A stretch of DNA of 49,883 nucleotides from Anaerobiospirillum sp. NML120448 (GTDB taxonomy: Bacteria; Pseudomonadota; Gammaproteobacteria; Enterobacterales; Succinivibrionaceae). The translations under genes and the position numbers were made by a program. Positions 1 to 12,400 of this stretch are shown here, piece by piece. The notes under the pieces were generated by a model. That model ran no database searches, had not been told where the DNA came from, and worked only from the letters and a program-made list of their open reading frames with translations. Positions within the stretch are counted from its first letter, which is position 1; the number at the start of each line of letters is the position of its first letter. Location of the stretch: contig NZ_JALKIM010000022.1 in assembly GCF_023050945.1 (NCBI RefSeq), positions 1-49,883 of the forward strand, read 5' to 3'.

Positions 1-5
1 AAAAC

Positions 6-34
6 CATGACATTATATCACATATAATGTCATG
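6..34. repeat. 13-bp perfect inverted repeat, AT-rich hairpin
   Basis: CATGACATTATAT (6-18), a 3-nt spacer CAC, then ATATAATGTCATG (22-34): a perfect 13-bp inverted repeat. It lies about 80 bp beyond the premature end of the reverse-strand protease gene. It has no clean U-tract for a terminator and no IS end is visible. It could be an operator, a weak terminator or the scar of a rearrangement; the sequence does not decide. Confidence 0.6.
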
Positions 35-115
35 ATTTATAGAAAAAATTATCTCCCAATAAACATTTTTTTCGATATAAATCTTGACTTTTAATAAATT
101 ACATGACACTGTTAG

Positions 116-3100
116 CTAACTTTTAGGGTCAAAGGTCTGCTCGCCTAAATTAATCTCAGGCATCATGGAGCGATCATTTACTAAATAGCCAGCAGTTAAA
201 TAGCTTTGTAGCTCAAAGCCCTGCTTTTGCTCATAAGATAAATAGCCTGTTAAGGAATACATCATACCGTCATCTGACATGCCAGTATCAGAGTTATCTA
301 CCTTAGTTAAGCTTAAAGCACCACCAAGCACCATACGGCCATTTTCAATGCTCATGACATTGTCAAAGCCTAAATTAGTACTTAAAACATGCTCTTTACG
401 TGAGTCGTTCTTTTGATAGCCACCACTTACATCCACAAAGAAGCTATTATTTAGTCTTTGCTCCTCAGTAGCCTTAGCCATAGAAGCAAAATCACCAATA
501 GCTGCTACAGGATGATAAGAGGCAGTAGCAGAGCGGGCGGAGCGACGTAAAGAAGCTAAACGAGTATCAATAGCTGTTCTGATTGGCTGAACCATCTTAT
601 CTTGAGAAATGGTCTTAGCTGTCTGCTCTAACATGTTGTCAGTACGCTTAACAATAGCATTGATAGCCTTGACGCTTTCTTGAGTATCCTCCATAGAAAG
701 AGCATCACTAATTGCTACTTCCTGATAAGATGCACCACCAGACTTTTGATGAGACTCAATTGCAGCCAAGATGTTCATAGTAGCGCTTGGCTCAATCTCA
801 AAATAATCATCACCCTCATCTAAGAGGCGATCTGACATCATTCTAAATAGGCTATAGCCCTGAGCTTGAGTTTGTGGGCGCTTATCCTCAAAGGCAAAAG
901 TAATTTCCTTATCAGTAATAGTGCTCTTTACTGCAACATCATGACCCTGGGTAGTGAACTTAATGTTCTTATCAGTACGCTCATCGGTAAGCTTGTTGGT
1001 GCTAATTAAAGTATGCTCTCCATCAAACTTTAAATTGTTGACAGATAAGTAGTCATTAGAGAATGCGGCTGTGATCTTAGAGTCCTTTTGTAAGGTCAAC
1101 TCATTTAAGCTCAAACCAATCCACTCTTTAGCGCCTGCACCTCTTTGATTAGGGTTAAGGTCGGTCATATTAAGAGTACCGCTAATAGACACATTAGCAT
1201 TAGCTGCTTGTGTACCAACAGTATTTAAGCGACCAATATTGATAATACCATTACCAGCAGTAGCTAAATTGCTGTTCTTAAGCTCCCATTGATCAACAAA
1301 GATCTTACCGTCATGGTAAGCTCTTAATGAGCCCTTCACGACATCACCAGGTAAGGTTAAAGAGGTGTTAAAGACACTAACATTCTCAATAGAAATGGTA
1401 GAGTCATCTGACTTAGAAATAGTCACAGGAGTTGGATTGCTGTGAGCAAACACATCACCTAAGATTAAGGTAGACTTACCTTCAACCTTAATACCCTTAT
1501 CTAACAAGCGAGTAACGCTATATTTATCCTTGCTCTCAAACTTAGAACCATCTTTAAGCTCAAAGCTGGCGCTAAACATTGGCATATAGCTGATAAAGGT
1601 TGAATTGGAAGCGGTAATATTACCATCAAAGTAAATGCTTGGATTGAACTCAGCAGAGCCAGAATGCAACTCTTGACGGAAATCAAAGCCAGTTACATTC
1701 TTACCAGCAAATTGATCACGATAGGTTGCTACATCACCACCAAACTGTACTTTGGAATCCTTAGCTACAATATCGCCAAGCACAGTAGTATCACGACCTA
1801 CACCTAAAGTAGCATTGTCTAGCTTTAGAGTATCAAACTTGTAAGTACGTGCTTCCCAATCAGGCTGCTGTAAGCTACTGGTAGTATTATCAGACTTATA
1901 GTGAGTGCCATACTTATCGTTTACAGCTTGCTCTTTGTCTTTAATTGGCTTAGTCCAGTCCTTATCGCAAATAATTGGATAAAGCTGACAACCTGGCTTA
2001 CCAAAGCTTGCGTGAGAAGTTGGTAATGACTGCATGGTGAGCTTAGCATTCTTTACACTAATATCACCCTCGATCTCCATACCGCCATCAAGAATTAAAT
2101 GACGAGTATTAAGATCCTTACCTGCCTCTAACTTTTGCTCAAACTCATGCTTAACATTTAAATTGCCTTTAAATTGGCCGTGATAGGCATATTGCCAAGG
2201 CAGCTCAAATTTTACATCGGCACGCTGATTCTTATTGTAGTTGGCTACAATTGCACCATCATCTGATGCAGCAATACGTTTAAAGGTTTGAGAATAGCCA
2301 TTAAGATCTAAAGTACCACCATAGCGATCAAAGAATACACCACCAAACTTGCCAGTGTTGTTTAAGGCCTTGTCATTATCAAGCTTTACGGTAGCTAAAC
2401 CATTGGTAAGGTACACGTTATTAAAGCTATTTTCAGCCTTTAAGATAGCAGTACCATTACCAATCTTCATATTATTGCCTTGGGCTACATTTACCTCTAA
2501 GGTACCCTCGCCAATCTTATGAAGATTATCGCTAGCATCACCCTTTACGTTCCAATGAACAGTAGTGCCCTTGCCAATATCAATACCTGCACCCTTATAA
2601 GAGTACTCTTTACCATTCACGGTATAGGTCTTGTTAGCATCAAAAATGAGACCACCAACACCCAAATGCATGTTTTGGTTTAGGTTGATAGTACCGCCAC
2701 CAGTAAAAGATAAATCTTTCTTATCTGCAAACTGTTGAGCATTACCACCATTAATCTGATATTGCTTGTTACCATTAAAGGTTAAAGTACCATTATCTAA
2801 AGTAACCTTATGGGTAAATTTCTCTTTAAGTTTATCTACTACGCCTTGGTTCCATTTGGAGTAGTAATAAAAATCACCAGTAGCTGAACTCCATTTAATA
2901 CCAGTAAGAACACCAGCAACTACCCATTCTTTATTTTTAGTATCCCAAACGAATACGCTAGAGCCACTATCGCCACCAGTAGTTCCATTAAAGAAAGAGG
3001 TAAAATTCTTAAAATCAATGACATCTGACTTGCCACCAAAATTCATCATGGTGAACAAAGAACCAGATAAAAGCTCAGGCTTATAGGTTACGCCTGCATA

Positions 3101-3739
3101 TTCAGTACGACCAGATTGATCGATTAACTTAAAAACGCCTTGACCAGCACGATAAGCAATTACCTGCTTCTTGCCGTTGTATTCAACACCATAGCGCTCT
3201 ACGAATTGAGCTTCATTGAGACTTCTATCAATACCATGTTGAACACCAGTAGTTTCAACAACAAACTTATCTAAACGAAGTGCGGAGAAATCACTACCAC
3301 CCTGTTCATGGCCTTGTACTGAGTATTTAGTATTGCCAAATACAGGGTTCTTTACAGGCCATACCCAATCACCTTTAGCTTTATTGTGAGTTGCGGTAAC
3401 AATATAAGCACCACCAATAGAGGTAGCTGGGCCATGATTAGAAACTACACTAAAATCTGGGATTGGTACATCAGGAAGTTTAAATACAGATCCGTCTTTA
3501 CGTACGATCTGTACACCAGTAGCGCCACGCTCAAATACACCCTTATTTTGAGCTAAATCGAGATAATCACGAACCCAATGTTTTGTAATATTTAAATCAG
3601 TAGCTTGAGCAGAGGTAAAAACACTACCTGCTACCATAATAGAGATTACAGCATAAGCCAAAGGCTTTAAACGGAAAGACTCCTTGCTGCATTGATTGCT
3701 CACTGTGTAATTAGCTGCATTAGTACTTAGCTTTTGCAT
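116..3739 (-). CDS. S6-family serine protease autotransporter, beta-barrel truncated
   Basis: Type V secreted serine protease of the IgA protease/SPATE kind: the passenger would be exported through its own C-terminal barrel and act at or outside the cell surface. I place the start at the ATG at 3739, because AAGGA lies 5 nt upstream; an upstream in-frame start at 3781 lacks this. A long signal peptide ends near SAQA (about residue 46). The chymotrypsin-like triad is visible: His in TATHN (about residue 118), Asp in DFSALRL (about 150) and Ser in GGDSGS (about 258). The rest of the passenger is Gly/Asn/Thr-rich, as expected of a beta-helix. The barrel starts near residue 1100 (NNSFFVDVSGGY) but only about 110 residues remain before a TAG, against the usual 250-300, and there is no terminal aromatic residue. 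The encoded protein probably cannot insert in the outer membrane: a decaying gene or a silent donor copy. Substrate unknown. Confidence 0.85.
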   Translation of the reverse strand: MQKLSTNAANYTVSNQCSKESFRLKPLAYAVISIMVAGSVFTSAQATDLNITKHWVRDYLDLAQNKGVFERGATGVQIVRKDGSVFKLPDVPIPDFSVVSNHGPATSIGGAYIVTATHNKAKGDWVWPVKNPVFGNTKYSVQGHEQGGSDFSALRLDKFVVETTGVQHGIDRSLNEAQFVERYGVEYNGKKQVIAYRAGQGVFKLIDQSGRTEYAGVTYKPELLSGSLFTMMNFGGKSDVIDFKNFTSFFNGTTGGDSGSSVFVWDTKNKEWVVAGVLTGIKWSSATGDFYYYSKWNQGVVDKLKEKFTHKVTLDNGTLTFNGNKQYQINGGNAQQFADKKDLSFTGGGTINLNQNMHLGVGGLIFDANKTYTVNGKEYSYKGAGIDIGKGTTVHWNVKGDASDNLHKIGEGTLEVNVAQGNNMKIGNGTAILKAENSFNNVYLTNGLATVKLDNDKALNNTGKFGGVFFDRYGGTLDLNGYSQTFKRIAASDDGAIVANYNKNQRADVKFELPWQYAYHGQFKGNLNVKHEFEQKLEAGKDLNTRHLILDGGMEIEGDISVKNAKLTMQSLPTSHASFGKPGCQLYPIICDKDWTKPIKDKEQAVNDKYGTHYKSDNTTSSLQQPDWEARTYKFDTLKLDNATLGVGRDTTVLGDIVAKDSKVQFGGDVATYRDQFAGKNVTGFDFRQELHSGSAEFNPSIYFDGNITASNSTFISYMPMFSASFELKDGSKFESKDKYSVTRLLDKGIKVEGKSTLILGDVFAHSNPTPVTISKSDDSTISIENVSVFNTSLTLPGDVVKGSLRAYHDGKIFVDQWELKNSNLATAGNGIINIGRLNTVGTQAANANVSISGTLNMTDLNPNQRGAGAKEWIGLSLNELTLQKDSKITAAFSNDYLSVNNLKFDGEHTLISTNKLTDERTDKNIKFTTQGHDVAVKSTITDKEITFAFEDKRPQTQAQGYSLFRMMSDRLLDEGDDYFEIEPSATMNILAAIESHQKSGGASYQEVAISDALSMEDTQESVKAINAIVKRTDNMLEQTAKTISQDKMVQPIRTAIDTRLASLRRSARSATASYHPVAAIGDFASMAKATEEQRLNNSFFVDVSGGYQKNDSRKEHVLSTNLGFDNVMSIENGRMVLGGALSLTKVDNSDTGMSDDGMMYSLTGYLSYEQKQGFELQSYLTAGYLVNDRSMMPEINLGEQTFDPKS

Positions 3740-6407
3740 ACTATTCCTTGTCTGTATCGAAATTAAGCCTATTAAAAGCAAAAAAAGACTAATCAGCCCT
3801 AAACACTACATTTAAAGCCAATTGGTCTTCCTTGATGTTTGTGCTACACAATGATGATCTGAAAGCTAACTTGTTAACAACTCTAAAGCCTATTTATCAA
3901 CCACAACCACAAGCTAGCTTTTTTAAAACAAAAAGATCCAGTACGAGCAGGTTAGTATGCCAAAAGAAGCTTAAAAGCTTAGGAATAGCAAGATAATTCA
4001 CATGAACTAGCCAGTAGCTATTTCCTAAGTATTAATTAGCAAACAAGATTTTGTTAGAGATTTTGAGACCTAAATAGAGTGTGTCGAGCATACAAGCATT
4101 GCCCCATATTTTCTTCTAAACTTGCATATTAGATGAAATTGTTTAGTGAATGGCCAAAAGACCGAAACTAAAAGACCTACTCTATTTAAACCTTTTTAGT
4201 ATTTCCATAACAAAATATTATTGTGTGAACATATCAATTAACGGCAAAAATTTCATAAAACTTGGATAAATACGTTTAATAGATATAACCATGCATAAAT
4301 GCAGGCTTTTACGCTCAAACACTGATATCTATGAGCTTATTATTGTAAAAATAAATAGATATACAATTAACTATAGTTAGCTACTGCTAAATAGATATAT
4401 CTTAAAGAACCTTGTGTTTATATATGTTTCTGTTAAAAACCACCTTTTATAGCTATCATTCCAAAGCACACTGTTTAACCTTATACGGTTTGTTAAATCT
4501 AGGTTAAATACACACGTTATTTAATAACCTTAAGTTATGGTATTGCTTACTCTTATAAACAAGCTTAAGTGCATCTCCTATTAAAGGCCTCGGAAAAGGC
4601 TGCATTGATCTTGAACATCGTCCTGAACGTAGTTAAAAATATCCCTTAACTTACGAAATTTACCTTGTAAATCAGCATTAAGAGCACAAAGAGCATTTTC
4701 GGTTAAGTGATAAATATCCCTTTCGAAAAAACAATAATCTTGACATATATCGGACTCACCTCAATGAAGGGATAATTTTCAGCAAATTTCAGGTATTTGT
4801 CTTTCTAAAAGTTTATGAGCTGCTTCATGCAGTGATGCTCATGAGGTTTTGACTTTACTGCTGAGTTGTGTAGCAGCAGTAGTAGTAGTAGTTCATTGAT
4901 GATTGTTTTCGAAGAATTAGCTCCATTTACAAAGAAAAGCCGACAGCACGGAATTTCGTGATATTTCTCACAATTTAGCAAATTGGTTTTGGCGTGATTT
5001 TTGGTAGTTTTTTAAAGTTTTGGATCTTAATCCTGTCTTGATGACTGTTTGTTGTTTTGGCTTATTTATATTGTTTGTTGGCTCTTTACTAAAAAGAAAT
5101 CAAATTAGAGATTAGAACTTTTTTATACCGAGTTAGTAGGTCGACAGGATAATTTCTTTGAAAGATTTTTGAGAAATTTTATTACTATAGATATATAGTA
5201 TGTCGTCTAGATATTAGCGTGAAGCTTAAATAAGCTTACTGTTAAAGTTTTTTCTTAATGCTTAATAGTACTCGCGCTAAACATTGACAGATTTTATTTT
5301 ATTAGAAAAACTCACATGCTTTATGTACTTAGTTGCCTTTCCTTACTGTTTGCTAAGGAAAGTCTTCTTTAGTATTAGCCTTATTAAGAGCTTTTCTATT
5401 ATGGTAGTTAACTAATATTGCTTTAGTTGATCCTTGTACTTTTTTATTTCCTTACTAACAACACTCTTATGCTTATGCTTTTTGGTTTATTTATCTCTAG
5501 CGCTTAATTGCTCTCTTATTAGTACCTACAGATTGAGCTTATAGCTCTTTGTTGCTTACTACTATGCCTCTGTAAGAAGTACTGACCTTAGTATTTCAAG
5601 CCTTAATAGCACAAAGAGTTTTTATTACTCCTTACTAAAAGCATAGCTTTGCGTTACTTACTGGTACGTGCCCATACTCATATAGCAATGGTGTTCATCG
5701 TCTGCCTATAGCGATTCGTGCCACAAGCAAAGTATTACTGCCTTGATGGCTATAGCCATCATTTCCCTTTATAAGCTGTTGATTGCTTAAGCTTTAACTT
5801 AGCAGCAAAAAGTTACCTATGTTGTCTTTTGTTAGAACATAGACCAACTCTCTTAAGCTAAGTCTATCTGTATGGTTCCGCTTTTTCTTGGGTTATAGCT
5901 TTGGCTTTAGCTATGTATTTACTTTTGGTTTGATTGCTAAATCAAGCTTGAGCTTGCTTTTGCTTTTTCTTTTGATCTTACCCTCATACAACTCAAGCAT
6001 GGCAAGCTTAGTTATTGAGTAAAAGGATGATTACAAGTGATTAGGTACTTAGGCACTATGTGCTTGGCCATAGTGCTAACTTGTTTTTGCGTTTTCCAGT
6101 TAAGCCCATCTGTGATGGGAGCTACTTAGCACTGGTTTAGCCTTAAAAGCTCTATTTCTAGCTAGTTTTAGGCTCATTCCCTATATGTCTTTGATGTTCT
6201 TTTAGCTCAACTGTCACTGTCATGAAAACGAGGCTTACTTTTTTGAGCCTTAAAGCACTCATTAAGGTAAGCCTAAGGTTTTAGGCCGTGATTATTGATT
6301 AACTTTTCTTGTGGTTGGTAGGTCAACTATGTTGGCTCTACGGCTTTAACCATAAAGATTACAGCTCCTGGTAGCTGGTAATTTACTGAATATGGTAGAG
6401 GCTTTAA
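3740..6407. other. Long gene-poor region
   Basis: No supportable reading frame in 2.7 kb, and no tRNA or rRNA. The sequence is AT-rich. Visible structure is minor: a short (AGT)n run near 4880-4898, a hairpin-capable ATGAGC/GCTCAT near 4813-4840, and a perfect 16-bp palindrome GATGGCTATAGCCATC at 5745-5760. The promoter of the reverse-strand protease should lie just right of 3740 and that of the coupling-protein gene just left of 6408; I could not place either with confidence. From about 5000 on the composition resembles decayed coding DNA, with repeated CTTACTAA-like words. Confidence 0.6.
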
Positions 6408-9400
6408 ATGTTTAAACATTTATCTCACTTTAAATTTGCATTGCTCTATATTTTTTCCAAGCAAGCTCGTTTTGCAGGTAAATTTGATGAGCGTGATTTA
6501 TTGCTTGGTCATGGTATTGATAATTTAACTTCGATAAGAGTGGTGGTAAGTCTGTGCTGCGCCATTGCTGTTTATTTGTTAGTCAATTTTGTATTGTCTA
6601 GCCAAGTTGTTAGCGCCTTACTCTTTATCTTGGTAATGGAGGTTTTATGTTGGTATACCATGCATTTGCCTCGTAGTGGTATGGAGCAAGCACTTCATAA
6701 TAATTTTGCCAAGCTTAAAGAGCATCGCTCTTATCGCTCCTACTTTAATGGCCGTATTCTCTTTACTCCTTATGGTCTGTCCTTGTCTCTAAAAGCCAGA
6801 AACGCACAGACTGTTTCTAAAGAGCGTAATGAACAAGCTAAAAGAATTTTAAGCTTACAGCCCCTATCAACTAACAGATTTAGCCAATGGTCTAATAAAG
6901 TAAAAGAAGTTAATCATAAGATTAACGCTCATAGCCATAAGGAGCTATCCTGCGTGCAGGTAACACAAGGACTATCTAAGGCTCAGAGCGAGCATAATGC
7001 TCGTTTATATTTATCAGGTCACGGCCATAAAAGCACAGCCATGATTTTACAAAGTGGAGTAAGCGTGGACGACTACGTCATTGCGCAAGGTATTCTAGCC
7101 TCCACTACTGATGATAGGGATTTACCTGTTATTAATAGTGGCTATATCACCAAATTACCAGTACCTCTGCTTTGTGACCAACGCCTTTATGCAGGTAAGA
7201 AAATCACCATGGAAGCTATTGCACAAATTCTTTGTGCTAGCGCCATGGAAGAGAGTAATAAACAACATCGCAAGTTTGTACCTACCGACTTATGCTTATT
7301 AGGTTTTGGTTTTGAGTGGTTACCTAAGCATAGTAGAGCGCTCAGACAAATCATGGCTGTAGGAACCAAGGCTGCCCCTTTAGGAGGTGACGGATCTCCT
7401 GATATTCATGCTGTTGAGCCTGACTTTGCTTATGAGCCTATTGTCACTTCAACCAATAAGCTTAAAGGTCATACCCTACTCTTAGGCACTACAGGCTCTG
7501 GTAAAACTAGATTCTTTGATCTCTTAGTATCTCAAGCCATTATGCGTGGTGATACTGTTATTGTGCTTGATCCTAAAGGAGACCGTGATTTACAGCGCTC
7601 TATTATTAAAGCAGCCCGAGCTGCTGAGCGTGAACCTTATCAGCAAATTATTTGTTTAGATATCGGTAGAAATGTTTCTAACCCATTATCGAGCAATGTA
7701 GCTGTGGACTATGCAGCGGCCAGTACTGGTAGCTTAAAGCAATTTGCTATGGACTCAAAAAAGATCTCCGATACGCAAAATGTTGCCCCTTTAAGCCCCT
7801 TTGAGCGTTCTCGAAAAAGCCTAACTAAAAAAGGCTACTTTAGTCTCATCAATAATGACTTTTATGAGCGCCAGGGCTGCGATTTAGGTTTTGACAAAGC
7901 AGCAGATACTAAAGAGCGTCGTAGCTTTAAATATCAGCACCGTCACTATATTAGTGAACATAATGAAACTGCCGCCTCAATCAGAGCTACCAATAGTCGT
8001 TATGACGATCCTAACTTTGCTACCGTCACAGGCGAAGATCCTGATAATTGCTTATTTGATGAGATTAATTTTGGACTAAACCCTACTGCTATTTTTGATC
8101 GTGGCTCTGAGGTTTCCTCTCGACTTACCTCTATGATTAGCGGTCAAGGAAGCTCAGCTAACTTTAAAGCTTATGCAGCCATGGCTATTACAGCAGCAGT
8201 AGAGTGTTGTCGCTTGCTTGATGAAAATGTCACTTTGGATGCAATTCGTGGCTATATTGCTAATCACCAAAGATTTATCATTGCGGTGCGAGACATCATT
8301 AATAAGACAGTAGTTAACTTAAATAATGTCTATTGCTCACGCTATTACAACTGCATTTATGGCATTAAAGACGATAAGCTAGTACGTAATGCCTATACTA
8401 TTAGTGTGCTCATGGCCAATGGCTATAAGTACATTAACTTGCGTGAGCGAGCCTCAGTATTATCTGTTTTAGAAAACAGTGGTCTCTTAGATGCCTCTGA
8501 CGCTCAAGTTGAAGATAGCGAAAAAATTAAACAAATTGAAAACATTATTGATAATCAATCACTAACCAAAGAAATTATTTCTGATAAGGCCGCTAGTAAA
8601 AAAACCTCAAGTAAAACCACTACTGCCAAAGAAAACAAGCCTCGCTATCTTGCAGCCCCTGCTCCTATTAAGTCTCTACAAGAGTTTTATGTATGGATGA
8701 CTAAAAACGGCTATTTAGATAGAGATAACTCCATTGAACAAATCTTTGAGGTCTGCCTCATGGATCCTGTCTTCTTCCAAAAAGTTACTAATAGCATTAT
8801 GCCATCTTTAGTAAGTTTAACCTCAGGAGTACTAAAACAACTACTTAGTGCTGATGACTATAAGCAAACTAACTTTATGGAGATTGTACGTAATAACAAA
8901 ATCTTTTATGGCGCTTTGCATTGCTTAAAAGACAGTATTACAGGTCAGAACTTGGGCAAATTACTTATGGCTGATTTAGCCTTTGTAGCTGGTGAAATTA
9001 ATGCCAAGAACATCCAAGGACACCACCAAGTATCAGTCTTTATTGATGAGGCTTCTGAGCTTGCCAACGAGGTTTTAGTACAGCTCTTAAACAAATCACG
9101 TGCCTCTAATTTTGCTGTTACCATTGCTACTCAATCAGTAGCTGACTTACGAGCTCGTGTTAACTCTAAGGACGTAGCTGAACAGCTCATTGCCAACTGC
9201 AATAACTTACTAAGCTTGCGTGTTGAAGATATGGATACCGCTAATGTTATTGCTCATGTCTTACCTAATACTGTATGTACTCATGAAAGCACTACTATTA
9301 GTGTAGGTAGCGGTGGTCTTACAGGCAATGCTAGTGCTTCACGCTCTTTAAGCCAACAAGACTGCGAATACTTCCCTGGCACTATGCTCATGCAACTGCC

Positions 9401-12400
9401 TAACTTTGAGTTTATAGCTCGTTTAGCTAATGGCTCCTGCTATAAGGGCTTTATCCCTATTATCGATAAAGAAAACTCAGGACACCAACGACCAGAGTTT
9501 ACCGCTGCCCACGAAGCCCAAGCCTTTGCCCAAGAGCAAAATAAACGCATGCGCTCCCAAACCTTTGAGCCACGACCTAACAACACCACTAACACTAGCA
9601 CCAATACTTCACCAACCCCTCAGCGAACTAGCGATTTTGCCACTAGCGCCCCTATGGAGGACTGGCCATGCCCTCAGCAAAGCCAGCCCAATAACAATGG
9701 CAACACAGTCCCAATCTCAAGGCCATATGACTTATCTAACAACAATGCCAATACCAACAGCCTAAACAGTCCTATCTCCCCTGTTTCAGGGCTTAATGAC
9801 TGTGGCTGCTCTAATGGCATTACAGCACCTCTAAATGGCCCTATTTCCCCATGTGCAAGGCTGGATAACTTTGATGGCGACTGGGCTGATAACAGCAGCC
9901 TAAATGGCTCTGTTTCCTCTTGTGCAAGGCTGGATAACTTTGATGGCGACAAGGCTAATAACAGCAACCTAAATGGCCCTGTTTCCTCTTGTGCACGGCT
10001 GGATAACTTTGATGGCGACATGGCTAACAACAGCAGCCTAAATGGCCCTGTTTCCTCTTGTGCACGGCTGGATAACTTTGATGGCGACATGGCTAACAAC
10101 AGCAGCCTAAATGGCCCTGTTTCCTCTTGTGCAATGCTGGATAACTTTGATGGCTCCAATGCTAATAGCAGCAAACTAAATGGCCCTATTTCCTCTTGTG
10201 CAAGGCTGGATAACTTTGGCTGTTCCAATGCTAATACCAGCAACCTAAACGGCCCTGTTTCCTCTTGTGCAAGGCTGGATAACTTTGATGGCGACATGGC
10301 TAATAACAGCAGCCTAAATGGCACTGTTTCTTCATGTGCAAGGCTGGATAACTTTGGCGGCGACATGGCTAATAGCGGGCCTATCAATGGCGGTGAGACT
10401 CATGGCACAAGGCTGGATAACTTTGACTGTTCCAATACTAATACCAGCAGCCTAAATGGCCTTGTTTCCTCATGTGCAAGGCTGGATAACTTTGGCGGCG
10501 ACATGGCTAATAGCGGGCCTATCAATGGCGGTGCGGCTCAAGGTGCAAGGCTGGATAACTCTGGTAAAGCTCAGGATATGGGGCAGGGTGCTAAAGGGAC
10601 GTGGTGGCGCAAAATTATGGGGTGTTTGCATATTTGTGATAGTTATCGAGAAAACACCTCCAATGAGGCTGAGGTTAGCAAGGGTTCTATCAGCGGCGAT
10701 GAAGCTGATATTTATCGCAATCGTGGCAGTATTGGGAGTGAGTTTGGAGCTAGTTGTCAGCAAGGCAATGAGGGTGCAAACACTTCAAAAAATGATGGTG
10801 ATGGTTTAAATGCCAAAGATATTGATGGTAAGCCATTGGCAGGCGGTGAAAATTTTGTATCTGGTAAAGAACAGCCAAACGAGAAAAAAATTAGTGGTTG
10901 TACTTTTGGCAAAAACATGCTCAAAATAGAAATAGCTTTACAAGATGCGAGCCGTGATAAGTTTAATGATACTGCCACTTCATCTTTGAGTTTAGCTCAA
11001 TCCTTGGTGACCATACCTTCTTCTCATCATGACCCACAGCGTCAACGCTTTAACGCTTATGTTCAAGCAAGACGTAATGCCCAAGCATTACAAAACCTGA
11101 AAGTTCAGGCTCGACAAAATCCTTGTACTCCTAACAACAGCACTGACAGCACCCCAAAGCGTCAGAGTGATTTTGCGTCTAATTTACAGTTCAATAGTGA
11201 TGCTCAGGGCAACTTGCAAACACAACCTGACTTCCAAGAGCGCATGGGGGCTGCCGCACAAGCGCAAGCGCAAGCTCAAGCTCAAGCGCAGGCTTGCGCT
11301 CAAGCTTGTGCTCAAGCACATGCTTATGCCCAAGCTCAATCTCAATCATCTGAGGCACGTAGTATTCAACACCATGCTACAGACATTGAACTTAAGCTCT
11401 CTAGCAGTCGCATTAATGAAGAGCTGACTTTAGAGCAGGCAGCCGTCATGTTAGGACAAGATCCTAAGGATGCTCTTGAGGCCAATTTAACACCAGATAA
11501 CGTCAAACTTGATGGCCCTACTGTTGGCAGATATGGCTACAAAGCAGGCAATTCAAGGCAAACACTTAATCAGGAAACTAAAGTCTATGTGGGCAATGAA
11601 CAATCATTACTTTACAGCCACTTTTCTGATGAACAGTACCACCCTAAGTCCTCGGACGACTTGGTGCAAAGACAAAGCGGAATTACTAACACAGCTAGCA
11701 CTACAGGGGCTAGTGGCGAGGCAAGTGCAGCTAGCGCTAGTGCTAGTGGAGCTACTAGCGATGGCAGTACTAATAGAACTAGTGGCATTGATGGCATTAG
11801 GGGTAGTAAAGGCACTACCAGGGCTCTGTCTTGCAATGATAAAAGAGGAGAGCCACAGCTAAGTAGCAATGGCTCTCAGGCTGAGCATAACTTTAGTCCT
11901 GCTCCTATCATGGTTAGTGCCCTTAGCACTAGCAAATCAAAGATGGATCGTGACTATGAGCAAGCACAAACTTATCGCAGGCAAAACCTCAAGTCTAATG
12001 AGCGCAATTTATTAACTATGGGAGGTGAGATTCAAGCTCAATATGGACTTACTGGTTTACTAATATGGTTCTTAAGGGTGTTGTTTTACCCTCTAGAATG
12101 GGCTTTAAAAGTCTTGATTAAAGTTTGTTTTAACCAAAGTTTGCTTAAAAATTTGGCTATTGCCAAAGAGCTCATGATGCTGCTCTTAGCAGGAGTACTA
12201 ATAGCTTGGTGCTTTAAGCCAGACCAAATTGCAGTACTTACCAAGAGTATTAGTGATTTTTGCTCTTACTGTTATGACTTTGGTGCTGTGGTGTACTTTG
12301 CCTTATTTAATGGCTTTAGTCAGGTTAATGAGGCCTTATATGCCGATAGCTCCATCTTAGATCGCTTAGAGCTTTATGCCCAACTACTCTTTGATCATGT

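Noticed and set aside
9674-10387. 237-codon reverse-strand frame with regular repeats
   Set aside because: It is the antisense of the 69-bp repeat in traD; a repeat period divisible by three keeps shadow frames open.
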